Below the pieces are notes generated by a model. The model was not told the origin of the DNA. It saw only the letters and a list, made by a program, of their open reading frames with translations, and ran no database searches. A stretch of DNA of 64,000 nucleotides from Saccharopolyspora oryzae (lineage in GTDB: Bacteria; Actinomycetota; Actinomycetes; Mycobacteriales; Pseudonocardiaceae): NCBI RefSeq assembly GCF_027853915.1, contig NZ_JAQGLA010000007.1, forward strand, positions 62,001 through 126,000. The letters are read 5' to 3'. Shown here one piece after another: positions 7,778 through 16,108 of this stretch. The number at the start of each line of letters is the position of its first letter. Within the stretch, counting starts at the first letter, position 1. Made by a program: the position numbers and the translations under genes.

Positions 7778-9172
7778 GTGCCAAATCCGGAGGAATCCGC
7801 GCGAAGTCCTCGCGTCTACGTCTTCCACGCGAACGACTCGGAGCAGCACGTCGCCCGGGTAATCGAATTCGCCACGATGCTGCGCGTGCGCGCGGGTATC
7901 GACGCGAACTTGCCGGAATGGAGCCCACCGCAGCGGACCGATCAGGTCATCGCCGAGAAGAGGCGGTTCGACGAAGCGGAATTCGTCCTGATCGTGGCAT
8001 CGCCCGAGATGAGGCGTCTCATGGACTCCACGCAGCCGGGAAATCCCAGGGTGACGACCGGAGCCTTCCTCACCCGGGACGACCTCGCGAGAGACCTCTC
8101 CACATCGCTCAAGCAGAAGTTGCCGGTCGTCCTGCCCGGCACGACCACTACCGACATCCCGCGCATGCTGGCCTCGTACTCCACGGACAAATACCAGATC
8201 AGCACTATCGACATCGCCGACAACGAAGTGCAGAAACTCCTGCGCGCGTTGCGCGACAGCCCCCTGCACGACAAGCCGCCTCTAGGACCGCGCTACCCGA
8301 TTGCCCGGGATCCGGAGCAACACACCAGCACGAGCGCGGACCCGCCTGCGGCGGAGGTGTTGCTCCTCGCCGGGGAAAAGATCGTTCTGGACGGCCGGAC
8401 GTTCATCGTGCACGACGGGGTTGAAAACCCCGGCGGCAAGGGCGGTCCGGAAATCCTGCGCCAAGCGCGGGCCCTGCTCATCGGCGAGCCGAACGAACCA
8501 GTTTGGCTGCGGCAGGCCGAGCGGAAGACCCATTGCGCAGGTGAGATCTGCGCAGCGCTGGCCGAAGAACATGATCTGCTCGCCGAAATCAGCCAGGAGC
8601 AGCAAGCCGTGCCGCGCCCGCTCGCCCTCCTCGACGAAGGCCGGACGCGGACCCTCGTGCACTCCTGGCCCCGTTCATGGCGCCGGCGCTTCGAGACCCT
8701 CGCCGAGTACATCCCGAATCCAGACGAGCTCGACGCGATCACAGTGCGCCGGACGCTGGCTGCCCTGGCCGGGCTCGCTGCCCCGTTGGAGTCGCTGCAC
8801 CACCGCGGGCGCAACCACCGCGAACTGGCTCCGGGAAGCATCGTCCGGATCGACGACGTGCACCTCGCACTGCGTGATCTCGGCGGCGCGGCGCGCCCAC
8901 CGGTTCCGGGCGAACCCGCCCCTTACCCCGCCCCCGAGCAGACGCTCCGCGCACACGGCGCCATCGGCCCCTGGACCGACGTCTTCCAGCTGGCTGCCGT
9001 CGCCTACCACCAGATCAGCGGACACCGCCCTCACGACAGCAATCCCCTGCCAGCGCGGGTGGTCTGCCCGGTCGCACCGGAGGACGCTCGTGCGTCGATC
9101 GACGCAGCCCTCGATCCCGTTCCAGCCAACCGCCCGACGGTCGCCGAACTGGCCGCCGCCTTCCGGAAGTGA
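7778..9172 (+). CDS. SEFIR domain fused to a pseudokinase domain
   Basis: The protein has about 464 residues from a GTG start at 7778, preceded by GGGGGA; GTG at 7727 is an alternative adding 17 residues. Residues 12-150 form a SEFIR-like domain (VYVFHANDSEQHVARVIEFA, then FDEAEFVLIVASPEM). Residues 240-460 follow a protein kinase fold: the HRD position near 347 reads HRELAPGSI, the DFG position reads DLG, then PAPEQ matches APE and GPWTDVFQLAAVAY matches subdomain IX. The catalytic Asp of HRD is Glu and the usual following Lys is absent, so this is probably a pseudokinase that binds partners or nucleotide. It overlaps the helicase start by 4 bases (GTGA), so the two are translationally coupled and probably work in one complex. 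Confidence 0.75.
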   Translation: MPNPEESARSPRVYVFHANDSEQHVARVIEFATMLRVRAGIDANLPEWSPPQRTDQVIAEKRRFDEAEFVLIVASPEMRRLMDSTQPGNPRVTTGAFLTRDDLARDLSTSLKQKLPVVLPGTTTTDIPRMLASYSTDKYQISTIDIADNEVQKLLRALRDSPLHDKPPLGPRYPIARDPEQHTSTSADPPAAEVLLLAGEKIVLDGRTFIVHDGVENPGGKGGPEILRQARALLIGEPNEPVWLRQAERKTHCAGEICAALAEEHDLLAEISQEQQAVPRPLALLDEGRTRTLVHSWPRSWRRRFETLAEYIPNPDELDAITVRRTLAALAGLAAPLESLHHRGRNHRELAPGSIVRIDDVHLALRDLGGAARPPVPGEPAPYPAPEQTLRAHGAIGPWTDVFQLAAVAYHQISGHRPHDSNPLPARVVCPVAPEDARASIDAALDPVPANRPTVAELAAAFRK

Positions 9173-12072
9173 TCAGCATGCTGCGAGAAGTCCCGATCGG
9201 GTCGATCCACTTGGTCCCCAGCAACTGGTTGGAGATCGACAGGTCGAAATCCCCGCTCATGCCAGCGGGTCCCGAGCAGATCTCCAAGGACCTGTCCCGC
9301 CGCACTGATGGTGTTCCCGCCACCGTGTCGATGAAGCAGGGCAAGAAGGAATACCTGCACCTGTACACCTACGGCTACGTCCTGAAGCTCCGCCCGGACG
9401 ACAGAGGCGACTTCTTCTGGATCAGCTACGTCGATCCGTTCAAGCTCCCGGACCATTCGAAACTCGCCCGGGCCTGCCTGCTAGTGCACTCCCGCTGGCG
9501 GGTTGTGACGCACAAGAGCGAACTCCCGGACAAGCGCATCAAGTCCTGGCCGGTACTGCGCGACGAGTGGCAGCGGCTCCAGCACGAACTGGCCGACCAG
9601 GAGGACATAGCCCGCTTGGACCCCCAGCACTCGCAGTACCTCGACACGATCGACGCCTTCAACGAGATCTCCCGCGACGTCGATGCCCAGAGCAACTCGG
9701 GCCGGGGCGGATTCGCCTACCAGAGCGTGCGTTCAGCCGACGAGGGCGGTTCCACCACTGGGAGCACCTACGCCTTCACCATCGTCGGGCGTGCTCCGAA
9801 GCAGAACGACTACGTGCAGATCGGCGATGACTCCGACCAGCGCGGACGGGTGTTGCGGGTGGCCCGCCGCGAGGCGGTCGTGCGATTCGACGGGTTGCTC
9901 GATTGGAATCGGCTGCCCGAGGAAGGCGAGCTGTTTCCAGCGCCCTCGGACATCGTGCACGCCAAGCGCCACGATGCGGCGAAAGCGCTGCGCAATCGGC
10001 AAACGCAACACCGCTCCCTGCTGAAAGTGCTGGTCGAGCACCAGATGCGTCCGATGCGCAAGGTTGATTACCAGCCCGCGCAGAAACTCGACCCGTCCCA
10101 GGAACGCGCCTTCCGCAGCGCCCTGAGCGTCGACGACCTAATGATCGTTCTCGGGCCACCCGGCACGGGGAAGACCCGCGTCATCACGGAGATGGCCGGC
10201 GCCCTCGGACGATCCGGCGGCGGGAAGACCCTGGTCACCTCGTACTCGAACAAGGCAGTGGACAACGTTCTGCACCGGATCCCGGGCGATGTGATCGCGA
10301 TCCGCCTCGGCGACCCGTTGAAGGTCGATGCGAACGTCCAGGACCGTCTGCTGGACGTCTATGCGAACGATCTGCGGGGCGAGCTCGAGATGCGCAGCCA
10401 GCTGCTCCTGGAACGGTACGAGGAGCTTCCTATTGCGCTCGGTCGGCACCAGGTGCTGGGCGAGCAGATCGAGCGCTGGGGGCAGTCCCGGGGAGAGCTC
10501 GCATCGTGCAAGGCGGAACTGGACCGGTGCCGCCGCTCGGCCGGTGGTCCTGCGCACGCCCGCGTGCACCAGCTGTCCCAGCAGGCCCGCAGCCAGCAGC
10601 AACGGGCTGGCCACGTGCAGCGCCAGCTGAACGAGCTCGTCCAGCGCGCGGAGCACACCCGGTCCGGGACAGGCTGGTGGTCCCGAGTGGTCGGCGGCTT
10701 CCGCGAACGCCGGATCGCGAAGCGGCGGCGTCGCCTCGATGCCGTGTCCCAGCACCTGGGCGAGACCCGCGAACAGCTCCGGCTCGCCCACGACGAGCTC
10801 GAGGCGGTGCTCCGGGATGTTCCTGAAGTGCAAGCAGCGCAACGGAAGTACGCGGCGACTGCGGAGCAGAACTCCCAGAACCGGACCGCCGCGCTGAAGG
10901 AGTACTCCACGCTGCGACACGCACTGCTCGACATCGAACCGCTGCCGGTGGTATCCGATAGCGGGGAGGACGCGACGATGTACCGGCAGGTCGGAGAGCT
11001 GCACACGGGCGTGCACAAGCGCATCGGGATCTTGCAATCCCGCGCTCGGTTGGTCACCGAGTGGCACGAGGCGGTCTCCTCCTGCCCGACCCAGCAGATC
11101 CGGCCGGAGCTGATCCGCTATGCCGACGTCATCGGTACGACCTGCATCGGCGCCGCCACCCAGAAGGACATCTCCGCGGAGGAGTTCGACCTGGTCATCG
11201 TCGACGAGGCCGGTCAGGCGCAGACCTCTGACGTGCTGATCCCGCTGATCCGCGGTCGGCGCGCCGTTCTGGTCGGCGACCACATGCAGTTGCCCCCGGT
11301 GAGCGATAAGAAGGTGGAGGCGGCGATCGAACAGCACGAGAACTCCGAGACGCTGCTCACGTTGTCCCAGAAGAGCCTCCTGGAAACCCTAGTAAAGGCA
11401 CTGCCTGCCGAGCACGTGGTGCAACTGCGGACACAACGCCGGATGCCGGTGGAGATCGCGAAGTTCATCTCCGGGTTCTTCTACGACGGAACCCTGCAAT
11501 CTGCAGTGGAGCCACGCCGGGAAGACGCGCTCTTCCGCACACCGCTGGTGTTCGTGGACACCTCGGCGCTGCCCGAACAAAGGCGCCACGAGCGGCCGGT
11601 TAACGACGAGGAGAAGGGATGCGTCAACCACGCCGAAGCGGAGATGCTCAATAGGCTAGCCGAGCACTACCAGACGAGCGAAGCCGAGTGGGCGCTGATC
11701 GTGCCGTACCGGGCCCAGCTTAGCCGCCTCAAAGAGTTGGCGGAGTGGGCTCCGAACCAGGAGACGGTGGACACTAACCTGGGTACGGTCGACGCGTTCC
11801 AGGGCGGCGAGCGCGACGTGGTGCTGTACGGGTTCACGCGCAGCAACAAGCATGGCGAGATCGGGTTCCTCGACGAACTCCGGCGGCTGAACGTCGCGTT
11901 CACCCGCGCCAAGCAACGCCTCATCCTCGTGGGAGACCTGAAGATGCTGCTTGCCAGCAGGGACCCCGGCTTCCGCGCCCTGATGGCCGAGTTGCACGGC
12001 GCACTGGGCAGCGGCGGAGAAATCATCAGCTACCAAGCCATGGCCGACCGACTCACCGCACTGGGATCATGA
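9169..12072 (+). CDS. Superfamily 1 helicase, DNA2/NAM7-like (AAA_11/AAA_12)
   Basis: This 967-residue helicase has a Walker A GPPGTGKTRVI near residue 330, then a long charged coiled-coil insertion (about 425-575). Walker B VIVDEAGQAQTSD is near 678, LVGDHMQLPPV and LRTQRRMPVEI follow, and the C-terminal motifs are LGTVDAFQGGERDVV and LNVAFTRAKQRL near 905. This is the Upf1-like SF1B arrangement (COG1112) that unwinds RNA or DNA 5' to 3' with ATP. The first 300 residues are less conserved and include a possible SH3-like barrel (YVQIGDDSDQRGRVLRV). Helicases of this family are parts of several phage-defence systems. It is coupled to the pseudokinase gene before it (GTGA overlap) and to the winged-helix gene after it (ATGA overlap). 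Confidence 0.88.
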   Translation: MISMLREVPIGSIHLVPSNWLEIDRSKSPLMPAGPEQISKDLSRRTDGVPATVSMKQGKKEYLHLYTYGYVLKLRPDDRGDFFWISYVDPFKLPDHSKLARACLLVHSRWRVVTHKSELPDKRIKSWPVLRDEWQRLQHELADQEDIARLDPQHSQYLDTIDAFNEISRDVDAQSNSGRGGFAYQSVRSADEGGSTTGSTYAFTIVGRAPKQNDYVQIGDDSDQRGRVLRVARREAVVRFDGLLDWNRLPEEGELFPAPSDIVHAKRHDAAKALRNRQTQHRSLLKVLVEHQMRPMRKVDYQPAQKLDPSQERAFRSALSVDDLMIVLGPPGTGKTRVITEMAGALGRSGGGKTLVTSYSNKAVDNVLHRIPGDVIAIRLGDPLKVDANVQDRLLDVYANDLRGELEMRSQLLLERYEELPIALGRHQVLGEQIERWGQSRGELASCKAELDRCRRSAGGPAHARVHQLSQQARSQQQRAGHVQRQLNELVQRAEHTRSGTGWWSRVVGGFRERRIAKRRRRLDAVSQHLGETREQLRLAHDELEAVLRDVPEVQAAQRKYAATAEQNSQNRTAALKEYSTLRHALLDIEPLPVVSDSGEDATMYRQVGELHTGVHKRIGILQSRARLVTEWHEAVSSCPTQQIRPELIRYADVIGTTCIGAATQKDISAEEFDLVIVDEAGQAQTSDVLIPLIRGRRAVLVGDHMQLPPVSDKKVEAAIEQHENSETLLTLSQKSLLETLVKALPAEHVVQLRTQRRMPVEIAKFISGFFYDGTLQSAVEPRREDALFRTPLVFVDTSALPEQRRHERPVNDEEKGCVNHAEAEMLNRLAEHYQTSEAEWALIVPYRAQLSRLKELAEWAPNQETVDTNLGTVDAFQGGERDVVLYGFTRSNKHGEIGFLDELRRLNVAFTRAKQRLILVGDLKMLLASRDPGFRALMAELHGALGSGGEIISYQAMADRLTALGS

Positions 12073-13283
12073 CTCGACGAGACCGCACGCAGCACAGGAT
12101 GAACATCGCGAAGCGCCGCGCGCTGGAGAAAGCGGCATACCGCGAGGGCGTCTACCCCACCCGTGTATTCCCCGTCCTGTTCCCGGTGCACGAGATCGAG
12201 GTCCGGGCAACCATCAGGACAGGACGTGACTACGCGCTCATCGACAAGTTCCTCGAGCGGTCCATCGCCGAGGGAGGGATCACAACGATCCCCCACCTCG
12301 CTGAGTTCCTTCGCCTGGACCCCGTTCTCGTGGACCGCGCCGTCCGGGTGCTGCGCCGCATCGGGCACCTGGATCCGCACGGCGACCAGCTCGTGCTCAC
12401 CGACCTCGCCCGCGAGTCGTTGAAGGCCAACACCTGCTACGAGATCCGTCACGAAGATCGGCGCAAGATCTACTTCGACGGGTACACCTCGCAACCGATG
12501 CACCGCCGCTACTACCAGAGCTCCAGCCCCTTCTTGGCTCCGGCGGAGGCCACGGCCCTGCGCGACATGCGGTTTACCCAGTTGAGCTCGTTCAGACCGT
12601 TCCGGCGGGAGGCGCTGACCGCTCTGGCGCGCAACCCCGACCGCGAGAAGTTCAACCTCCCGATGGCGGTGGAGAACCCGCAGGAGGTCCAGCCGGAGTG
12701 CGTTTTCCTCCCGCTCTACCTCGTGCGCGCGGTCACGCGCGGTGGGCACGAGCGCTACCTGGCCTACAGCGAAACCAACGGGAGCGAACTCGACGAGGAG
12801 CTCAGCGCTTTGTGCACCGAGCTGCCGGAGATCGATTCCACGCTGCAGAACGAGAGACGCCCGGTTTCTGAGCAACGAGCGCTCGTCGAGAGCTGGCTGG
12901 CCCGGAAAGCCCCCGCCGGGCGGGTTCCCTTCCAGCATCCGGACGGATCCTGGCAGGCCGATTTCGAAGCCGGGGACTTCCAACCGGACGGTTCGCGCAG
13001 AGTCGGGGATGTAGGCTCGTTCGTCGATCTCGGCGACGTCGTGGTCCGGGTGTGGTGCCAGGACCACGCTGTACGACGACGCGCCGTGCTGGAACGCGCC
13101 AAATCCCTGCTCGGGAATTTCCGGTACCGATCGCAGAACCGCGCGGACCGGCTCCGCCTGATCGGAGATCAGCTGGAGTTCCCCGGACTCGACGAAAGCA
13201 GGCTGCGCGCACTGGCCGTCGAGGACGGCCAGCACGACTTGGTCCAGCAACTCGAGCGGCTGCTCGACCACCCAGACCGCTGA
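12069..13283 (+). CDS. Winged-helix protein coupled to the SF1 helicase
   Basis: A 404-residue soluble protein whose start overlaps the helicase stop (ATGA). Residues 55-118 look like a winged helix: helices in YALIDKFLERSIAEGG, TTIPHLAEFLRLDPVLVDR and AVRVLRRIGHLDPHGD, then a short wing. The remainder (130-400) is mixed alpha/beta with no recognised motif, containing a WCQDHAVRRRAVLERAKSLLG helix near 340. The layout suggests nucleic-acid binding plus an unknown sensor or effector part. It is the last gene of a three-gene plus-strand operon, ended by a hairpin that overlaps its stop. I recognise no named family. Confidence 0.65.
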   Translation: MTRRDRTQHRMNIAKRRALEKAAYREGVYPTRVFPVLFPVHEIEVRATIRTGRDYALIDKFLERSIAEGGITTIPHLAEFLRLDPVLVDRAVRVLRRIGHLDPHGDQLVLTDLARESLKANTCYEIRHEDRRKIYFDGYTSQPMHRRYYQSSSPFLAPAEATALRDMRFTQLSSFRPFRREALTALARNPDREKFNLPMAVENPQEVQPECVFLPLYLVRAVTRGGHERYLAYSETNGSELDEELSALCTELPEIDSTLQNERRPVSEQRALVESWLARKAPAGRVPFQHPDGSWQADFEAGDFQPDGSRRVGDVGSFVDLGDVVVRVWCQDHAVRRRAVLERAKSLLGNFRYRSQNRADRLRLIGDQLEFPGLDESRLRALAVEDGQHDLVQQLERLLDHPDR

Positions 13284-13338
13284 CACCCGGGCAGCACCCG
13301 AGCCCCCGCCCGTGCCGGGCGGGGGTCTGCCGGTGTCA
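13281..13338. terminator. Bidirectional terminator between convergent genes
   Basis: A GC-only 9-bp stem (13303-13311 with 13317-13325, loop GTGCC) lies inside a longer, slightly bulged outer stem (TGACACC...GGTGTCA) that reaches the stop codons of the winged-helix gene and of acxC. It would end transcription from both sides. Confidence 0.75.
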
Positions 13339-13833
13339 GCGTTGTTCGGGTAGTGGGCGGTTGAGCCAGTCGGTGTAGAAGGTTTCGAGGTCCGGGAGGA
13401 AGTCGAAGACGATCGGGAAGCCCGGGGGTGCTGCTTCCACCTCGAGCAGGGTCGTGCAGCCCGGGCAGAGGAACTCCCGGATCTCCATCCACTCCGGGTC
13501 GCAGGCGAGGCGGCCCGGGTAGATCTCCTCGATGCTCTCCCGGTCGCCGCGGACCCGGATCAGCGCGTCGAGCTTCCAGTTCTGCCGGTAGTCGCCGAAT
13601 TCCTGGCCGCAGTCGCACTTGACGATCCGGCCGTGCTCGGCCTGCACGATGTAGAGGTGCTCGCCGATCGGCAGCAGGATCTCCTCGGGCCAGTCGACGC
13701 GTTCCTGCAGGATCGCGCGGTAGACCTCGAAGCGGTCGTCGTCCTTGTAGGAACTCATGATCGTCCTGGTCGCCGGCCAGGGCAGGCTTCCGTCGATGAG
13801 GTCCGCGACAGTGGTCTTGTCGTAGCTGGGCAT
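13336..13833 (-). CDS. acxC: Acetone carboxylase gamma subunit
   Basis: A 165-residue protein matching the small gamma subunit (about 20 kDa) of acetone carboxylase (PF08882). Two cysteine pairs, CDCGQEFGDY near residue 72 and FLCPGC near 123, form a likely metal site, and IVFDFLPDLETFYTDWL closes the chain. In the alpha2-beta2-gamma2 enzyme it assembles with AcxA and AcxB to carboxylate acetone to acetoacetate at the cost of ATP. ATG at 13833 is preferred to TTG at 13845 because GGGAG stands at the right distance. It lies 32 bases after acxB and is the last gene of the operon. Confidence 0.9.
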   Translation of the reverse strand: MPSYDKTTVADLIDGSLPWPATRTIMSSYKDDDRFEVYRAILQERVDWPEEILLPIGEHLYIVQAEHGRIVKCDCGQEFGDYRQNWKLDALIRVRGDRESIEEIYPGRLACDPEWMEIREFLCPGCTTLLEVEAAPPGFPIVFDFLPDLETFYTDWLNRPLPEQR

Positions 13834-13865
13834 GAGCTCTCCCAATCCGGTGGGGCGGGCGCGGG

Positions 13866-16076
13866 TCAGCGGTCGGAGCGCGGGGCGAACTCGAAATCCG
13901 CTGGTAGTGACCAGAACTCGCGCATCTCGGCGGCGAACCGGTCGGACATCGTCATGCTGTCCCGGTACATCTCGCGCACCTCGACGGCGAAGTCCTGGTC
14001 CACGACCCGCTGGCGCTGCTGCGCGATCCAGTCCCGCGCCGGCACCGCGTTCGCCGACCGGTCCTCGCGGATCCGGCGGCGCCGGGCCGCGGTCCGCTCC
14101 GCGTCCACCTCGCAGCTGCGCGCACCGGACTGCACTACGACGCCGTACACCGCTTCTGCCGACTGCGCCGTCACGTAGCCGTTGGCGACATCGCGGGCCA
14201 CCGAGTCCGCGTCCCGTTCGAGCGGGTCGCCGTAGCCGCCACCGCCGTTGTAGGAGTGGGCGAACACGTCGCCGTCGCGCAGGGGTTCGGCCAGGTACGG
14301 CCCCTCCACCACGTTCGGCGACCCCGGGAGCAGCTTCTCGATGTCCGTCTCATGTGGATCGTCGCCCAGCGAGTGCGGCAGCGGGGCGCGGTTCGCGGCC
14401 AGGTCCTTGATGTTCGCGTCGTGCGAGGCGTAGTGCAGCTGCACGGTCGGCGCCGGGTAGCCGCCGCACATGCCCGCGTTGTCGAACACCCGGCTGGAGT
14501 GCTCGGAGGTGGCGATGATGAGCTGCGGCGTCTGGTTCACCACCCACAGCGACTCGAACCCGGTGCCGCCGCGATACCGCCCGTAGCCACCGGAGTTCGG
14601 GCTGATGGTCCGTCCCAAGTAGACCATCGGCATGTCCTGCTCCCAGATCTCCATGTTGCCCATGTCGGATTCCGGGTTCCAGCCCACGTAGGCGGTGTCC
14701 AGGCCGTCCTTGATCGCCAGCGCCCCGCTGCCCGCGGCAGCGCACTCGAACAGGGCGATGCCGAACATGCTGCCGTACTGGCTCTGCCCGCCCATCTCGA
14801 TCATCGGGCTGTTGACCTGGCCGACGAACACCTCCTCCTTGAAGCCGCGGCCCAGGAACCCGCGGCTGAGCATCCGCTGGAAGCAGCCGAAGGCGGGCAG
14901 CAGCAGCGCCCACGAGGTGGCCGTCGCCGCCGTCTCCACCTGCGGATTCGTCCAGGTCCCCGGTGGCAGGTTCATGCCGGTGGCCAGCCACGCCCCGTCG
15001 TTGACCTTGCCGTCGAAGTTCATGTGCTGGGTCAGCGTCACGAACAGCCCGCCGTCCATCCCGGCCGGCGTGCAGTTCATCGAGTGGTAGCCCCAGGAGT
15101 TGGTGCCGTCGAAGTCCAGGTGCAGCTCGCCGGCGGCGGAGATCTCCATCTCCATCGGGATCGCGTACAGCCAGTTCTTGTTGCCCAGCGGCAGCACGCC
15201 CTGCTTGCCCTCGGTGACGTGGCCGAAGAACGTGTGCCCGCGGTAGCGGCCGGGGACGGTGAGCTGGCGGACCCGGGCGAGCTGCGCGCGGCGGCCCTCC
15301 TCGATGAACTCCTTGGTGGCCTGCTTGTAGTAGTCCACCCCGATCTGGTCGACCAGCTCCAGGAGCTGCTCGCGGACCTCCAGGCAGGCCGCCACCTTCG
15401 CCTTCTCGTCGAGCACCCAGTAGATCGGCATCCGCAGGTTGCGCTCGAGGCGGATCAGGTAGTCGCGGCGCAGCTCGTCGTTCTCGCCGACCTTCTCCGC
15501 GCAGACCATCAGGCCCTCGGTGAAGCGCTCCTGGGACAGCGCGACGTCACCGCCCGGGGTGATGCCGCCGACCTCCAGCTCGTGGCAGACCGCCGCGACC
15601 CAGCCGATCAGCTCGTCCTCGTGGAAGATCGGGATCACGTCGATCACGTCCGGCGCCTGCACGGTGCCGATGAACGCGTCGTTGTTGGCGAAGATGTCGC
15701 CGGGCCGGATCTTCGGCGAGTCCTCGTAGTCGTTCTGGATCATCCACTTGATGAACCGGCTCGCGGTGTGGACGTGCACCATGATCCCGGTGGACAGCGC
15801 GATCGCATCGCCTTCCGGCGTGTAGATGGCGACCACGCTCTCGCCGACCTCGCGCACCCCCGGTGAGGCGGAGATCCGCCGGGCCATCTCCCGGGCGGAG
15901 ACCACCATCGAGCGGAGCTTGATGTGCAGGCTCTCGTACTTCATCGGGTCCTGGTCGCGGAGCTCCAGCTTCTCCACGCCCGAGTAGCAGCCGGTCTCCT
16001 CGAACAGCCGCTCGCCGTCGAGCAGCTTGTCCTTCAACGTCTTCGCAGCGGTCTCGGTCTTCTCAGCAGCAGACAT
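13866..16076 (-). CDS. acxB: Acetone carboxylase alpha subunit (hydantoinase B-like)
   Basis: The gene encodes 736 residues in the HyuB family (PF02538), with the sequence course of acetone carboxylase alpha subunits: an N-terminal stretch with LHIKLRSMVVSAREMARRIS, then RPGDIFANNDAFIGTVQAPD, VAAVCHELEVGG and HSYNGGGGYGDPLERD near the C-terminus. This subunit carries the metal (Mn in characterised enzymes) and carboxylates phosphoenol-acetone. ATG at 16076 follows GAGGAAGA. The adjoining junctions are 32 bases to each neighbour, so the three genes form a compact operon. A 1,477-residue open frame that runs on upstream into acxA is only an accident of base composition. Confidence 0.93.
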   Translation of the reverse strand: MSAAEKTETAAKTLKDKLLDGERLFEETGCYSGVEKLELRDQDPMKYESLHIKLRSMVVSAREMARRISASPGVREVGESVVAIYTPEGDAIALSTGIMVHVHTASRFIKWMIQNDYEDSPKIRPGDIFANNDAFIGTVQAPDVIDVIPIFHEDELIGWVAAVCHELEVGGITPGGDVALSQERFTEGLMVCAEKVGENDELRRDYLIRLERNLRMPIYWVLDEKAKVAACLEVREQLLELVDQIGVDYYKQATKEFIEEGRRAQLARVRQLTVPGRYRGHTFFGHVTEGKQGVLPLGNKNWLYAIPMEMEISAAGELHLDFDGTNSWGYHSMNCTPAGMDGGLFVTLTQHMNFDGKVNDGAWLATGMNLPPGTWTNPQVETAATATSWALLLPAFGCFQRMLSRGFLGRGFKEEVFVGQVNSPMIEMGGQSQYGSMFGIALFECAAAGSGALAIKDGLDTAYVGWNPESDMGNMEIWEQDMPMVYLGRTISPNSGGYGRYRGGTGFESLWVVNQTPQLIIATSEHSSRVFDNAGMCGGYPAPTVQLHYASHDANIKDLAANRAPLPHSLGDDPHETDIEKLLPGSPNVVEGPYLAEPLRDGDVFAHSYNGGGGYGDPLERDADSVARDVANGYVTAQSAEAVYGVVVQSGARSCEVDAERTAARRRRIREDRSANAVPARDWIAQQRQRVVDQDFAVEVREMYRDSMTMSDRFAAEMREFWSLPADFEFAPRSDR

Positions 16077-16108
16077 CGAGTCTTCCTCGTTCTCGCCGAA
16101 GGGTTCGC

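Noticed and set aside
7778..12072. Calling the locus a Mokosh system outright
   Set aside because: The kinase is a separate degenerate domain fused to SEFIR, and no phospholipase D domain is seen; similarity is limited to helicase plus kinase-like fold.
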